Source: Paenibacillus sediminis
GTDB lineage: Bacteria > Bacillota > Bacilli > Paenibacillales > Paenibacillaceae
Direction: 5' to 3'
Assembly: GCF_017873765.1 (NCBI RefSeq)
Contig: NZ_JAGGKP010000001.1
Span: 620,001 to 684,000 of the forward strand
Length of the DNA: 64,000 bases
The position numbers and the translations under genes are program-made. Positions within the stretch are counted from its first letter, which is position 1. Every line of letters starts with the position of its first letter. Below the pieces are notes generated by a model. It was not told where the DNA came from. It saw only the letters and a list, made by a program, of their open reading frames with translations, and did no database searches. Below are positions 46,353 to 54,984 of this stretch, piece after piece.

Positions 46353-46470
46353 TCATAGGAGAATTACAATAATATAATAATAGTTTGGTAGAAGGCGCAA
46401 CTTTTGGTATTCTGCTTGGTATATATATTTTTGGGAGAAGTTTGTGCAACGGCGAGGAGGTTTCGCATCA

Positions 46471-47064
46471 ATGACCGATTCCCAGATGATTCAACTGATT
46501 AAAGAAGGAAAGACTGAATTATATTCAGATTTAATGCGACGATATCAGCGTAAAATATTGGCATTTATTTATCATATGTTAAAGAGCTCAAGTATGGAGT
46601 CCATTGCAGAAGATTTATGTTCGGAGACGTTCTACAAAGCTTTTCGCAGCTTGCACTCCTTTCGTGAAGCAGACGCCTCATTCTCAACGTGGCTATACAC
46701 GATAGCTAGAAACACCGTGTTAAGCGAACTGCGTAAAAATAGGGCGACGAATGTTCCGCTGGAAGAGAGCGGAGTCGTTCCGATCGCTCCGATTGAAGCT
46801 GCTCCTGAGCATGCGATTTTGCGAAATGAGAAAGTGATGCTTGTACGAGATGCGATTAACAATTTACCTGAAAAACAAAGATCCGCATTAATACTGCGAG
46901 AGTACGATCAACTTGATTATCAGCAAATTGCGAATATTCTGGGTCAAACCGTAAGTGCTGTTAAGTCCTTATTGTTTCGGGCTAGAACGAGTGTTAGAAA
47001 TCAATTGGAAGCATATTTCTTTGAGCCTTTGTTTGAGGAATATGAAGGGATGAAAAGAAGATGA
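46471..47064 (+). CDS. ECF-family RNA polymerase sigma factor
   Basis: Alternative sigma factor with region 2 (about 10-80, including SETFYKAFRSLHSFR and FSTWLYTIARN) and region 4 (about 130-185, LPEKQRSALILREYDQLDYQQIA then an HTH ending SAVKSLLFRAR). 197 residues. ATG 46471 follows GGCGAGGAGG; an upstream in-frame GTG at 46444 is less likely. Its stop overlaps the anti-sigma start by 4 bases. The stimulus is not evident. Confidence 0.93.
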   Translation: MTDSQMIQLIKEGKTELYSDLMRRYQRKILAFIYHMLKSSSMESIAEDLCSETFYKAFRSLHSFREADASFSTWLYTIARNTVLSELRKNRATNVPLEESGVVPIAPIEAAPEHAILRNEKVMLVRDAINNLPEKQRSALILREYDQLDYQQIANILGQTVSAVKSLLFRARTSVRNQLEAYFFEPLFEEYEGMKRR

Positions 47065-47660
47065 ATTGTTGTGAAGCTAGGGATCTGCTTCCGATGTTTT
47101 GGGATCTTCCAATGAATCATCCGCAAAAAGAAGCAGTTATGAGACATATCGAGTCATGTGAAGAGTGTGCGGCCGAATGGAAAGTTTGGGAAGAGAGCTG
47201 CAGGTTAATACATACTTTAGAAGAAGAAGCTCCAGTTGATCAAGCTGAGAGAGTGAATCTGAATGTGATGAACCGAATATACGCGGAATCACCGTGGCTG
47301 TTGCCTGCGAATGATGAGGCTCTTCCATTCGCTAGACGTTTTAAACGCCACATGAAATTATGGGTAGCTGGATTTATGGCACTGTTTCTATGCAGTTTTT
47401 TTGTTATGATGAATACATATGATCATGATTCTGCTGCAACGCCGCCAGTATCGGGTCTGCTGCCAACAGCAATTGCGGGAGCGGAGTCTTCTTCATCCAG
47501 TGAAGTGTCAATCGAGCTGCCCATGAAGACACGCGGATTAATAGATCCGCTTGTTGTGAATATGGGACCCGCTCATCCGGGATATTGGATGATACTGTCT
47601 CTTATTGGGATGATTATCGCTCTTGTCTCATGGAGATGGATCTACCGGCTAAAACATTAA
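47061..47660 (+). CDS. Membrane anti-sigma factor with zinc-finger domain
   Basis: ZAS-type N-terminus with His29-x3-Cys33-x2-Cys36 (and Cys3-Cys4 nearby), which should hold the sigma factor in the cytoplasm. Two membrane helices: about 110-128 and about 172-192, with a Ser/Pro-rich loop between them that would be outside. 199 residues. Translationally coupled to the sigma gene. Release by proteolysis (for instance by PrsW) is possible but unproven. Confidence 0.88.
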   Translation: MNCCEARDLLPMFWDLPMNHPQKEAVMRHIESCEECAAEWKVWEESCRLIHTLEEEAPVDQAERVNLNVMNRIYAESPWLLPANDEALPFARRFKRHMKLWVAGFMALFLCSFFVMMNTYDHDSAATPPVSGLLPTAIAGAESSSSSEVSIELPMKTRGLIDPLVVNMGPAHPGYWMILSLIGMIIALVSWRWIYRLKH

Positions 47661-47681
47661 CTTCGAGGAATGACTTTCGTA
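47659..47681 (+). promoter_or_regulatory. ECF-type promoter before the histidine phosphatase gene
   Basis: AAC (47659-47661, overlapping the anti-sigma stop), 16 bases, CGTA (47678-47681), continuing TCATA. Spacer agrees with that of 46330 at 10 of 16 positions, including TGACT. Confidence 0.68.
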
Positions 47682-47720
47682 TCATAAGCAAGAATCACCG
47701 ATAAGAAGGAGGGTTGCACC

Positions 47721-48308
47721 ATGTTGATCGGACTCATACGCCATGGCGTAACCGATTGGAATATTCAAGGCAAAATACAAGGGCAGACGGATATTCCATT
47801 AAATGAAGAAGGAAGAAGGCAAGCGGCTTTACTTGCTGAGAGATTGATCAAAGAGCCATATACTTGGCATTATGTAATTACAAGCAAATTATCGCGTGCG
47901 CACGAGACAGGCGCTATTATTGCAGAGCGATTGGGCATTCCGCTTCTAGAGCCTGATTTACGGCTTAATGAACGTAATTTTGGCCAAGCGGAAGGTCTGA
48001 CAGTCAGTGAACGGGAAGCTAAATGGGGAAAAGAATGGAACAAATTTGAACTTGGACAGGAACAAGAAGCAGAAGTTCAGAAGCGTGCTCTGGAGTTTAT
48101 GGAAGACATGTGGAATCGATATCCGGATCGCAACCTGCTCGTTGTAAGTCACGGCGGATTTCTGTCACAGCTCTACTCTGCCGTTTATAAAGACCAGCAT
48201 ACCGAGCGGATTGGCAATTTATCATTAAGCATTGTGGAAAAGAAAGATCTGGACTGGGTCCCGCTCTTATATAATTGCACACAGCATTTACTCGAGACTG
48301 ATAAATGA
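47721..48308 (+). CDS. Histidine phosphatase family protein
   Basis: Phosphoglycerate-mutase-like phosphatase. RHG motif with the phospho-His near residue 8 (LIRHGVTDWN), SKLSRAHETG, LNERNFGQAEG and SHGGFLSQL with the second His. 195 residues. Substrate unknown; relatives include PhoE and cobalamin phosphatases. It appears to belong to the regulon of the preceding sigma factor because of its promoter. ATG after AAGGAGGG. Confidence 0.88.
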   Translation: MLIGLIRHGVTDWNIQGKIQGQTDIPLNEEGRRQAALLAERLIKEPYTWHYVITSKLSRAHETGAIIAERLGIPLLEPDLRLNERNFGQAEGLTVSEREAKWGKEWNKFELGQEQEAEVQKRALEFMEDMWNRYPDRNLLVVSHGGFLSQLYSAVYKDQHTERIGNLSLSIVEKKDLDWVPLLYNCTQHLLETDK

Positions 48309-48334
48309 ATTTGAACGATTATGATCGATTGCTG

Positions 48335-48368
48335 CACTCTGGCTTATAAAGTCAGGGTGTTTTTTTTC
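48335..48368 (+). terminator. Terminator after the phosphatase gene
   Basis: CACTCTGGCTT - ATA - AAGTCAGGGTG followed by eight T. Confidence 0.9.
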
Positions 48369-48482
48369 AGCTCATTTAACGGGAAAATTTGCTCAGATAC
48401 GTTTATTGGAGTGATTTTAAGTAAAAGATGTTAAAAAACGTTACTGCTAACAACCTGAATGAAAACGGCGAGGCGATGGACA

Positions 48483-49571
48483 ATGAATCTAGCAGACATG
48501 CTTTCTTTTGCCGATATTGGACAGCTTACCAGAATTGCGACACATTACGAGTGTGAATGCAACGAGAACTCCAAACACGAATTAATTCAGTCCATTTTGA
48601 CAAAAGTGAGCGGCAGACAATTTTTCGAGCATCAGGTACGTCGTTTAAGTGTGGAGGAGCTGCATTTCTTGAACAGTATCTTGTTCGACTCCCGAAGCTT
48701 CTTCAGTCTTGAGGAACTTGTCGCATGTGTACAGCAATCGAAACTAATCAGAAACGTACATGAGGATGAAAATCCAAGAGAGACTGTGCTTAAGTTTAAG
48801 CAGCGTGGTTGGATTTTTAATGGGACAACTAGAGATACCCGCTATTTGTATCAAGTGCCTATCGACCTGAAAAATCGTTTCCGAGAAGTTATTGAAGGTT
48901 ACTTAAAAACCAATTTGCAATTTGGAACAGTTCCTTCGGTTTACCGGGAAGAGCATTCGTTGTTGTCTGAAGATTTGCTGTTGTTTCTAAAGTATGTACA
49001 CCAATATGAGATACCGCTGAACAATGAGGGAGTTATGTACAGAAGAAACCAACAGCAAATTATGGAGTCGCTCCACGTCACTGAACCGCTAGTTGGCAAA
49101 GGAGGCTGGCGTTTCGGATACGGTCGTCGCTATAAGGATTATCCAACCAGGTTTGCTCTTCTTTACGATTATGCATTCCATAACAGGCTGATTGAGGAAC
49201 GCGGAGCGCAGCTCATCCTTACAGAGCGGGGAACAGAACATGTCCTCGAGTCTAGGCAAGAACCGATGACCCAAATCTTTCGATTTTGGTTAAGACTGTA
49301 CAGAGGTCCGATTCCGAATATGACGTCGCTGATTTATTGGATCCACAGCTGCGCAAAAGAGTGGGTAACGGTGTCCTCCTTGTATGGAGCAGTTGGCAGC
49401 TTGATTAGACCTTTTTTCTACGACACGCCAGAATCTATATTTGAGCATAGGCTGCTGCTAATGTTGATGCATCTAGGAATGTTAAGAGTTGGAGAGGGAA
49501 ATATAGAAGGAAAAATGATTCAGGTAACCCCGCTGGGGAGTTCTCTTGTAAAAGATGCCGTTCACGTCTAA
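48483..49571 (+). CDS. Unrecognised 362-residue protein, possibly winged-helix
   Basis: Soluble, no signal or membrane segment. ATG 48483 follows GGCGAGG. Several stretches look like winged-helix units (ADIGQLTRIATHYE..SKHELIQSIL near the start; ERGAQLILTERGTEHVLE near 245; a final IQVTPLGSSLV). The layout recalls the helicase-associated N-terminal domain of XPB-like proteins, but no helicase motifs are present. Function unknown. Confidence 0.7.
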   Translation: MNLADMLSFADIGQLTRIATHYECECNENSKHELIQSILTKVSGRQFFEHQVRRLSVEELHFLNSILFDSRSFFSLEELVACVQQSKLIRNVHEDENPRETVLKFKQRGWIFNGTTRDTRYLYQVPIDLKNRFREVIEGYLKTNLQFGTVPSVYREEHSLLSEDLLLFLKYVHQYEIPLNNEGVMYRRNQQQIMESLHVTEPLVGKGGWRFGYGRRYKDYPTRFALLYDYAFHNRLIEERGAQLILTERGTEHVLESRQEPMTQIFRFWLRLYRGPIPNMTSLIYWIHSCAKEWVTVSSLYGAVGSLIRPFFYDTPESIFEHRLLLMLMHLGMLRVGEGNIEGKMIQVTPLGSSLVKDAVHV

Positions 49572-49590
49572 TAATGAGGGAAAATGCCGG

Positions 49591-49620
49591 TTGACAATGT
49601 GAAGGGCCAGTTGCTACAAT
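49591..49620 (+). promoter_or_regulatory. SigA promoter of the gamma carbonic anhydrase gene
   Basis: TTGACA (49591-49596), 18 bases, TACAAT (49615-49620). Confidence 0.82.
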
Positions 49621-49645
49621 CACTCCAAATAAAGGAGTGATATCC

Positions 49646-50152
49646 ATGATTTTACCTTATAAAGGGGTTTACCCGAAAATTGACTCTTCCGTTTATATTG
49701 CGGAAGGTTCCCAAATTATAGGAGACGTCACCGTAGGTGCAGAATCAACCATCTGGTTTAATGCTGTCCTGCGGGGAGATATGGCTCCGATCCTCATTGG
49801 GGAACGATGTAATATTCAAGATGGCACAATCGGTCACGTAAATACGGGCGAGCCGCTTACGCTTGCTGATGAGGTATCTGTTGGGCATGCAGCCATTATA
49901 CACGGATGTACAATAGGCAAGGGTACATTAATTGGAATGGGGGCAATTATTCTCAACGGAGCGAACATCGGAGAATACGCCTTAATTGGAGCGGGTTCAG
50001 TTGTGACAGAGAATAAAATAATTCCACCCTATACTCTTTCTCTAGGTTCACCCGCAAGAGTTGTCCGTGAATTAACTGAAGAGGATTTGAAGCGGATGAA
50101 GCTTACGATGGAAAATTACGTGGTGAAAGGAAAAGAATACAGGATCTCTTAA
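49646..50152 (+). CDS. Gamma-class carbonic anhydrase-like protein
   Basis: Left-handed beta-helix of hexapeptide repeats. Metal-site His residues appear in GTIGHVN, VSVGHAAIIHG, and the family Arg/Asp block VLRGDMAPI. 168 residues from ATG 49646 after AAGGAGTG. Relatives (YrdA, PaaY) are often inactive or thioesterase-linked, so activity is not certain. Confidence 0.88.
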   Translation: MILPYKGVYPKIDSSVYIAEGSQIIGDVTVGAESTIWFNAVLRGDMAPILIGERCNIQDGTIGHVNTGEPLTLADEVSVGHAAIIHGCTIGKGTLIGMGAIILNGANIGEYALIGAGSVVTENKIIPPYTLSLGSPARVVRELTEEDLKRMKLTMENYVVKGKEYRIS

Positions 50153-50175
50153 ACGATGGTTTGGAGGTGCATCCT

Positions 50176-50364
50176 ATGGATCAGATGAAGGTTACTAATT
50201 ATGAAGTCATGTTGGGGCTGGCAGCGGAAATGGTATGGGATGAGGCAATTCACAAAGTTCGATGTGAGAAGCTGTACCGGGAAATTGACATAGCTTTGGC
50301 TTCAGGAGATGAAGTGGCTTTCCGGCTTCTTACGGATGAACTAAAATCATTGGAAAAACAATAA
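50176..50364 (+). CDS. Small IDEAL-domain protein
   Basis: 62 residues from ATG 50176 behind TTGGAGGTG. C-terminal half matches the IDEAL pattern (LYREIDIALASGDEVAFRLLTDEL). In Bacillus ypiB this domain is fused to an N-terminal UPF0302 domain and lies before ypiF and qcrA; here only the short form is present. Function unknown. Confidence 0.75.
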   Translation: MDQMKVTNYEVMLGLAAEMVWDEAIHKVRCEKLYREIDIALASGDEVAFRLLTDELKSLEKQ

Positions 50365-50378
50365 TTGCGGTCACAAGC

Positions 50379-50408
50379 GAAGGAATGCCTAGGCATTCCT
50401 TTTTTTTG
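50379..50408 (+). terminator. Terminator after the IDEAL gene
   Basis: Perfect inverted repeat AGGAATGCC-TAGG-type stem (50381-50400) followed by a T-run. Confidence 0.9.
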
Positions 50409-50412
50409 TTCA

Positions 50413-50442
50413 TAGACTCTATTGCCTCTTTTTTCATATAAT
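50413..50442 (+). promoter_or_regulatory. SigA promoter of the DUF2487 gene
   Basis: TAGACT (50413-50418), 18 bases, TATAAT (50437-50442). Confidence 0.6.
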
Positions 50443-50469
50443 GAGGATAGAGCTAAGGAGGGCATACAT

Positions 50470-50901
50470 ATGAAATTTAGCGAAATCGATGAGAGCAGCT
50501 GGAGTGAATTACAACCTTATCTTGATACTTGTCTTATTCCATTAACTGGACTAAAGGGAACAGAGATGCCGTTTGAGGTAACGGCTGCACTCGAAAAACT
50601 GCGTGATTTTATGGATTTTGTCGAAATTCCGTTCAAAGGAAGAATCGTCACATATCCAGCAATTCAGTACGGTAGGCAAGAGATTTCAAGTCTAATAAGT
50701 ACTGTTTGTCGTAATGTCAAGTCGGCTGGATTCAAATACGCGATTCTAGTTTCTACTGGATCGGACATAAGTTTAGGCCGCATTGAAGAGGCGGATTTAA
50801 TCCTTAATTATCAACGTTTTGATGGGCTTGAACCAAAACAAATTTCGAAGCAAATCAGCTCGGAAATACAGCAGATGTGGAGCGAAAACACCCTTTCTTA
50901 A
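50470..50901 (+). CDS. ypiF: DUF2487 family protein (YpiF)
   Basis: 143 residues from ATG 50470 after AAGGAGGG. Soluble protein directly upstream of qcrA, as in Bacillus. No catalytic motif. The earlier in-frame start at 50422 lies upstream of the promoter -10 and is dismissed. Confidence 0.8.
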   Translation: MKFSEIDESSWSELQPYLDTCLIPLTGLKGTEMPFEVTAALEKLRDFMDFVEIPFKGRIVTYPAIQYGRQEISSLISTVCRNVKSAGFKYAILVSTGSDISLGRIEEADLILNYQRFDGLEPKQISKQISSEIQQMWSENTLS

Positions 50902-50969
50902 ATGTGACAAAATTCCAACAATTTCACCACTCGTTATTACCATAATGAAGAAAAACAATTGGTAAATTC

Positions 50970-50998
50970 TTGACGGTATAATTTGGCTAATATATTAT
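50970..50998 (+). promoter_or_regulatory. SigA promoter of qcrABC
   Basis: TTGACG (50970-50975), 17 bases, TATTAT (50993-50998). Leader about 75 bases. Confidence 0.72.
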
Positions 50999-51077
50999 TG
51001 ATTATGTCCTAGTAAGTCGTGTAATTATTTTTGGAAACGCTACGAAAATTGGTTGAACAAAGGGGGGTTGAAGACAT

Positions 51078-51620
51078 ATGAGCAACCAAAATGACCATCA
51101 TGAAGCATCGCAAAAACCACCCGGTCGAAAGGAAATGTCCCGTAGACAATTTCTAACTTATACGTTAGGAGGAGCCACCGCATATATGGTGAGCGGAGCT
51201 GTTTTGCCGATGATTCGTTTTGCAGTTGATCCGATTCTTCACAAGGGTTCAAAAGGTAATTTTATAAAAGTAGTTGAAGTTTCTAAAATTACAAATGAGC
51301 CGCAAGAGTTTTCTTTTGAATTGCAACAGCAAGACGGATGGTATTCAAGTACTGCGACATTATCTGCTTGGATACGTAAAAATGATAAGGGGGAAATTGT
51401 TGCCCTGTCACCGGTATGTAAGCATTTGGGATGTACGATCGGCTGGAATAACGACAAAGGTTATCCGGATGAATATCACTGCCCTTGCCATGGAGCGCGT
51501 TATACGAAAGATGGTAAGAACCTTGCGGTTGCTCCAAAACCACTCGACGAATACACCGTTAAAGTGGATAACGGATGGATATATTTGGGCCAAATCGTTC
51601 CTAACAAACATGTTAGCTAA
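51078..51620 (+). CDS. qcrA: Menaquinol-cytochrome c reductase, Rieske subunit
   Basis: Iron-sulfur subunit of the b6c complex. Twin-arginine-like export signal SRRQFLTYTLGG with a helix about 25-48. Cluster ligands Cys114, His116 (CKHLGC) and Cys135/Cys137-His138 region (CPCHG), with Cys119 for the usual disulfide. 180 residues. ATG after AAAGGGGGG. Confidence 0.95.
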   Translation: MSNQNDHHEASQKPPGRKEMSRRQFLTYTLGGATAYMVSGAVLPMIRFAVDPILHKGSKGNFIKVVEVSKITNEPQEFSFELQQQDGWYSSTATLSAWIRKNDKGEIVALSPVCKHLGCTIGWNNDKGYPDEYHCPCHGARYTKDGKNLAVAPKPLDEYTVKVDNGWIYLGQIVPNKHVS

Positions 51621-51636
51621 GGAGGCGTAGAGTCAG

Positions 51637-52308
51637 ATGTTTAAGGGCATCTATAATTGGGTTGATGAACGTCTTGATATCACGCCGATTTGGAGAGACG
51701 TTGCGGATCATGAAGTTCCAGAACATGTGAATCCAGCACATCATTTCTCCGCTTTTGTATACTGCTTTGGCGGATTGACGTTTTTTATTACTGTCATTCA
51801 AATTTTGTCAGGGATGTTCCTGACGATGTATTATGTACCGGATATTATTAACGCTTACGGCAGTGTTGAATATTTGCAAACGAAAGTGGCCTTTGGTCAA
51901 ATCGTTCGCGGTATGCACCACTGGGGAGCGAGTTTAGTTATTGTTATGATGTTTTTACATACTTTGCGTGTCTTCTTTACAGGATCTTATAAAGCACCTC
52001 GTGAAATGAACTGGGTTGTTGGGATGCTTATTTTCTTCGTCATGATTGGTCTCGGACTAACGGGCTATTTGCTTCCTTGGGATAACAAAGCTTATTTCGC
52101 GACTAGAGTTACACTTCAAATTGCGGATAGCATTCCAGTGGTAGGACCTTACCTCAAAGAATTGATGCAGGGCGGTCAAATCGTTGGTGCGGAAACGCTT
52201 ACTCGCTTCTTCGCAGTTCATGTGTTCTTCCTTCCGGCCGTATTATTGCTCTTGTTGGTAGGACATTTTATCATGATCCGCAGACAAGGTATTTCTGGGC
52301 CACTATAA
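51637..52308 (+). CDS. qcrB: Menaquinol-cytochrome c reductase, cytochrome b subunit
   Basis: Short cytochrome b6-type subunit, 223 residues, four helices. Heme-ligand histidines in RGMHHWGAS, FLHTLRVF, FFAVHVF and VGHFIMIRR. GLTGYLLPWD marks the quinol site. It lies 16 bases after qcrA. Confidence 0.95.
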   Translation: MFKGIYNWVDERLDITPIWRDVADHEVPEHVNPAHHFSAFVYCFGGLTFFITVIQILSGMFLTMYYVPDIINAYGSVEYLQTKVAFGQIVRGMHHWGASLVIVMMFLHTLRVFFTGSYKAPREMNWVVGMLIFFVMIGLGLTGYLLPWDNKAYFATRVTLQIADSIPVVGPYLKELMQGGQIVGAETLTRFFAVHVFFLPAVLLLLLVGHFIMIRRQGISGPL

Positions 52309-52327
52309 AAAGAAGGGAGGCAATCTA

Positions 52328-53203
52328 ATGGCGCACGGAGATAAGTCAAATGAAAAAGTAGTGTTCGTCGGTGACTCTCGTGTACGAAAAGGTAAAGGCT
52401 TTATAGTACCTCCCGACTACACAGCTTATCCAGGTAAATCGGAAGCATTTATACCTAACTTCTTGCTTAAAGAATGGATGGTAGGTGTTGTAGTCCTTGT
52501 TGGATTTCTAGCGCTCACCATTGCAGAGCCAGCACCGCTTGGATATCCGGCCAATCCTAATGCGAACATTATTCCGATGCCAGACTGGTATTTCTTGTTC
52601 CTGTATCAGTTCTTGAAATTGCCATATGCATCGGGTCAATATGTTGCTTTCGGTATTCTGGGTGTTCCAGGTGTCGCGTTCCTCAGCTTGCTGCTTGCTC
52701 CATTCTTGGACAAAGGCAAAGAACGTCGGTTTTATCGTAGACCGGTTGCAAGTTCACTTATGATCTTGTCACTCATTTCTTTGTTCTACTTAACTAACGT
52801 TTCTTGGACTCACTACCAAAATGAATTGAAAGCAACAGGTCAAGTACCTGAGCACATTCAACGTGAAGAAGAGGCACGTGAGAAACGTGCCAAAGGTCTT
52901 CCTACTTCCAGTGCCATACAGCAGAAAGAAATTGCCATTGTTGATAAAGAAGATACAGCAATGGAAACGTTCAAGAAAGCTGGGTGCGTTGCTTGTCACG
53001 CTGCTGATTTGAAAGGGGCGGCTGGTCCTTCCCTTCGCGGTGTCGGCGACAAACATAACAAAGATGAAATTATGAAAATTATTAAAGAAGGCTATGAAGG
53101 CAAAATGCCTCCGCAATATGACAACATGATTGCGCAAGGTATTACGGATAAAGAAATTGATCATCTGGCTGACTGGCTTTCCAAACAAAAAGCTGCTAAA
53201 TAA
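52328..53203 (+). CDS. qcrC: Menaquinol-cytochrome c reductase, cytochrome b/c subunit
   Basis: Fusion typical of Bacillota: subunit IV-like membrane part with PDWYFLFLYQFLKLP and three helices, then a C-terminal cytochrome c domain with Cys220-x2-Cys223-His224 and a later Met ligand candidate in KMPPQY. 291 residues. The heme c depends on the resABC products in this window. Confidence 0.95.
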   Translation: MAHGDKSNEKVVFVGDSRVRKGKGFIVPPDYTAYPGKSEAFIPNFLLKEWMVGVVVLVGFLALTIAEPAPLGYPANPNANIIPMPDWYFLFLYQFLKLPYASGQYVAFGILGVPGVAFLSLLLAPFLDKGKERRFYRRPVASSLMILSLISLFYLTNVSWTHYQNELKATGQVPEHIQREEEAREKRAKGLPTSSAIQQKEIAIVDKEDTAMETFKKAGCVACHAADLKGAAGPSLRGVGDKHNKDEIMKIIKEGYEGKMPPQYDNMIAQGITDKEIDHLADWLSKQKAAK

Positions 53204-53215
53204 GCGGCACTAAAC

Positions 53216-53256
53216 AAAGAACCTGATCGGTTAATCGGTCAGGTTCTTTTGTTTTT
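53216..53256 (+). terminator. Terminator after qcrC
   Basis: AAAGAACCTGA paired with TCAGGTTCTTT around a 13-base loop, then T-rich. Confidence 0.88.
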
Positions 53257-53356
53257 AAATGTCCTAAAAACGCTCAATGTGCTTTAGGCGTCAAAATATG
53301 ATAAAGTGAATTTGATTAGACTGAATTTTACATTTTTGTAGTGGGAGGTTAAATAG

Positions 53357-53983
53357 TTGTCCCTTTCATACTTTTGGAGCAGGTCATTTCTAACGAATCG
53401 GACTATGTTATGGGCTTTGTTCTGGTGCAACTTGCTCGGAACGATCTATGGTTACATATGGTACGATTCGCAGTTGATTTATACATATAAGAGCGGTCTG
53501 ATTTGGCAGCTCATTTTTGTCCCTGACAGTCCGACAGCCAGTTTATTTTTTACCCTTTCCATTCTATTTCTGTTATATCCGCCTAAGTCACTTCTTGGGT
53601 CTAGTATTAGTCGTTTCATTGAAGCGCTTGGAGTCGTCACTTCTGTTAAATACGGGATATGGGCTGTTGTGATCATTTTTGCAGGGGCTTCTAAAGGGGA
53701 CGAGCTCTTCTGGCAAGACTGGATGTTAGTGATCTCTCATTCCGCTATGGCAGTTGAGGCTTTACTGTTTGCGCGATTTTTCAAATTTGGTGCGATCGAC
53801 ATTATTGGGGCTGCGGCATGGACTTTCCTTAATGATACGGTTGATTACACCTATGAAGTGTTTCCAAACTTGCCTAGGCAACTCGAGAATTATATCGGTG
53901 ATGTTCAGATGTTAACATTTTCACTGACACTCTTTAGTGTGTTTGCTGCATGGGCAGTTCTGACTAGAACGAGACGCTTGTAG
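53357..53983 (+). CDS. ypjA: DUF1405 membrane protein (YpjA)
   Basis: 208 residues, about six helices. TTG start after GTGGGAGG. Same place as Bacillus ypjA, between qcrC and ypjB. Function unknown. Confidence 0.82.
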   Translation: MSLSYFWSRSFLTNRTMLWALFWCNLLGTIYGYIWYDSQLIYTYKSGLIWQLIFVPDSPTASLFFTLSILFLLYPPKSLLGSSISRFIEALGVVTSVKYGIWAVVIIFAGASKGDELFWQDWMLVISHSAMAVEALLFARFFKFGAIDIIGAAAWTFLNDTVDYTYEVFPNLPRQLENYIGDVQMLTFSLTLFSVFAAWAVLTRTRRL

Positions 53984-54039
53984 ATGTTAGTTCTATACTA
54001 GGACAACCCGCCATACATTGATGGTAGGAGGGGATGTCC

Positions 54040-54918
54040 GTGAGCCGCATAAAGAATACAGTTTCGTTTGGTTTGCGAGTTTGTATGCTAGTTTTCGTTC
54101 TCATGTTTGCAACTGTTCATATTCATAGCATTACTGCAGCGGAAAGTAAGCCGGTCCAACATGACACAGACGCCAAGATCAAAAAAATGAATGATGCGGC
54201 GACGTCTCTTTATCGTCATGCAGTTGAAGGCAACATTAACGAGGCGAGGCTTGATCTAAATATATTGAGTATGACATTCAGCCAGACTTCATTCGATGGG
54301 GTTACTGGGGTGGAAGGGATTCATGCCCTTTCTGAAGCAATAATCGAAGCGAAGCAAGCACTGATTAATGTTATGGTTACAGAAGACGGGTGGCAGCTTG
54401 CGGCAGCTAAAATTCGTTTAGCGGTCGATAGTTTAAACCACCCGGAGCAGCCGCTTTGGCACCAATACTATAAAGTGCTTACTGAGGATTTGAACGCTAT
54501 TAATAAGGCTCGTCTGCAAGGGGCAGCTTCGGATGTCCAAGTGGCATATCAAACATTCCGATCACATTATGAAGTGATACGGCCTGCAGCTATTATTCAA
54601 CGAGACCCTTCAGAAATTCAAATGATTGATTCATGGTTATCGTATATGGAAGGGTTATGTACTGCAGCGACTTTAGACAGCGGCTCGATAGGTCAAGCGG
54701 TAGACCATGGTCAAAATATGTTGAAAGAGCTTTTCCATCGGCAAAAAGATGAACCTGTGTTTGTGCCTGTAGTTGGAACGTATGAGCCATGGATTTGGAG
54801 TGTTCTGATTGGATTAACCATCATCACCGTTCTTATATACGTGGCCTACAGAAAATATCAAGGCGAGCAAGAGATGCGAAGCGTTGAACAGAGTAAGGAG
54901 TTCCGAAAGAAATTATAG
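54040..54918 (+). CDS. ypjB: Sporulation-associated protein YpjB
   Basis: About 292 residues: signal-like helix about 12-32, helical outside part, C-terminal helix about 246-267, then a short basic tail. GTG 54040 preferred, six bases after TAGGAGGGG; ATG 54034 directly touches that site. In Bacillus it is sporulation-linked; role unclear. Confidence 0.8.
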   Translation: MSRIKNTVSFGLRVCMLVFVLMFATVHIHSITAAESKPVQHDTDAKIKKMNDAATSLYRHAVEGNINEARLDLNILSMTFSQTSFDGVTGVEGIHALSEAIIEAKQALINVMVTEDGWQLAAAKIRLAVDSLNHPEQPLWHQYYKVLTEDLNAINKARLQGAASDVQVAYQTFRSHYEVIRPAAIIQRDPSEIQMIDSWLSYMEGLCTAATLDSGSIGQAVDHGQNMLKELFHRQKDEPVFVPVVGTYEPWIWSVLIGLTIITVLIYVAYRKYQGEQEMRSVEQSKEFRKKL

Positions 54919-54984
54919 TTTATAAATAACTTATAAAGATTAATGTTGGCAGGATCGTAACAATTGGAATAGAATTACTGTACT

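Noticed and set aside
46395-46425. Second ECF-like box (CAACTTTTGG ... GGTATA) nearer the sigma gene
   Set aside because: Lacks CGTA; the site at 46330 fits better and recurs at 47659.
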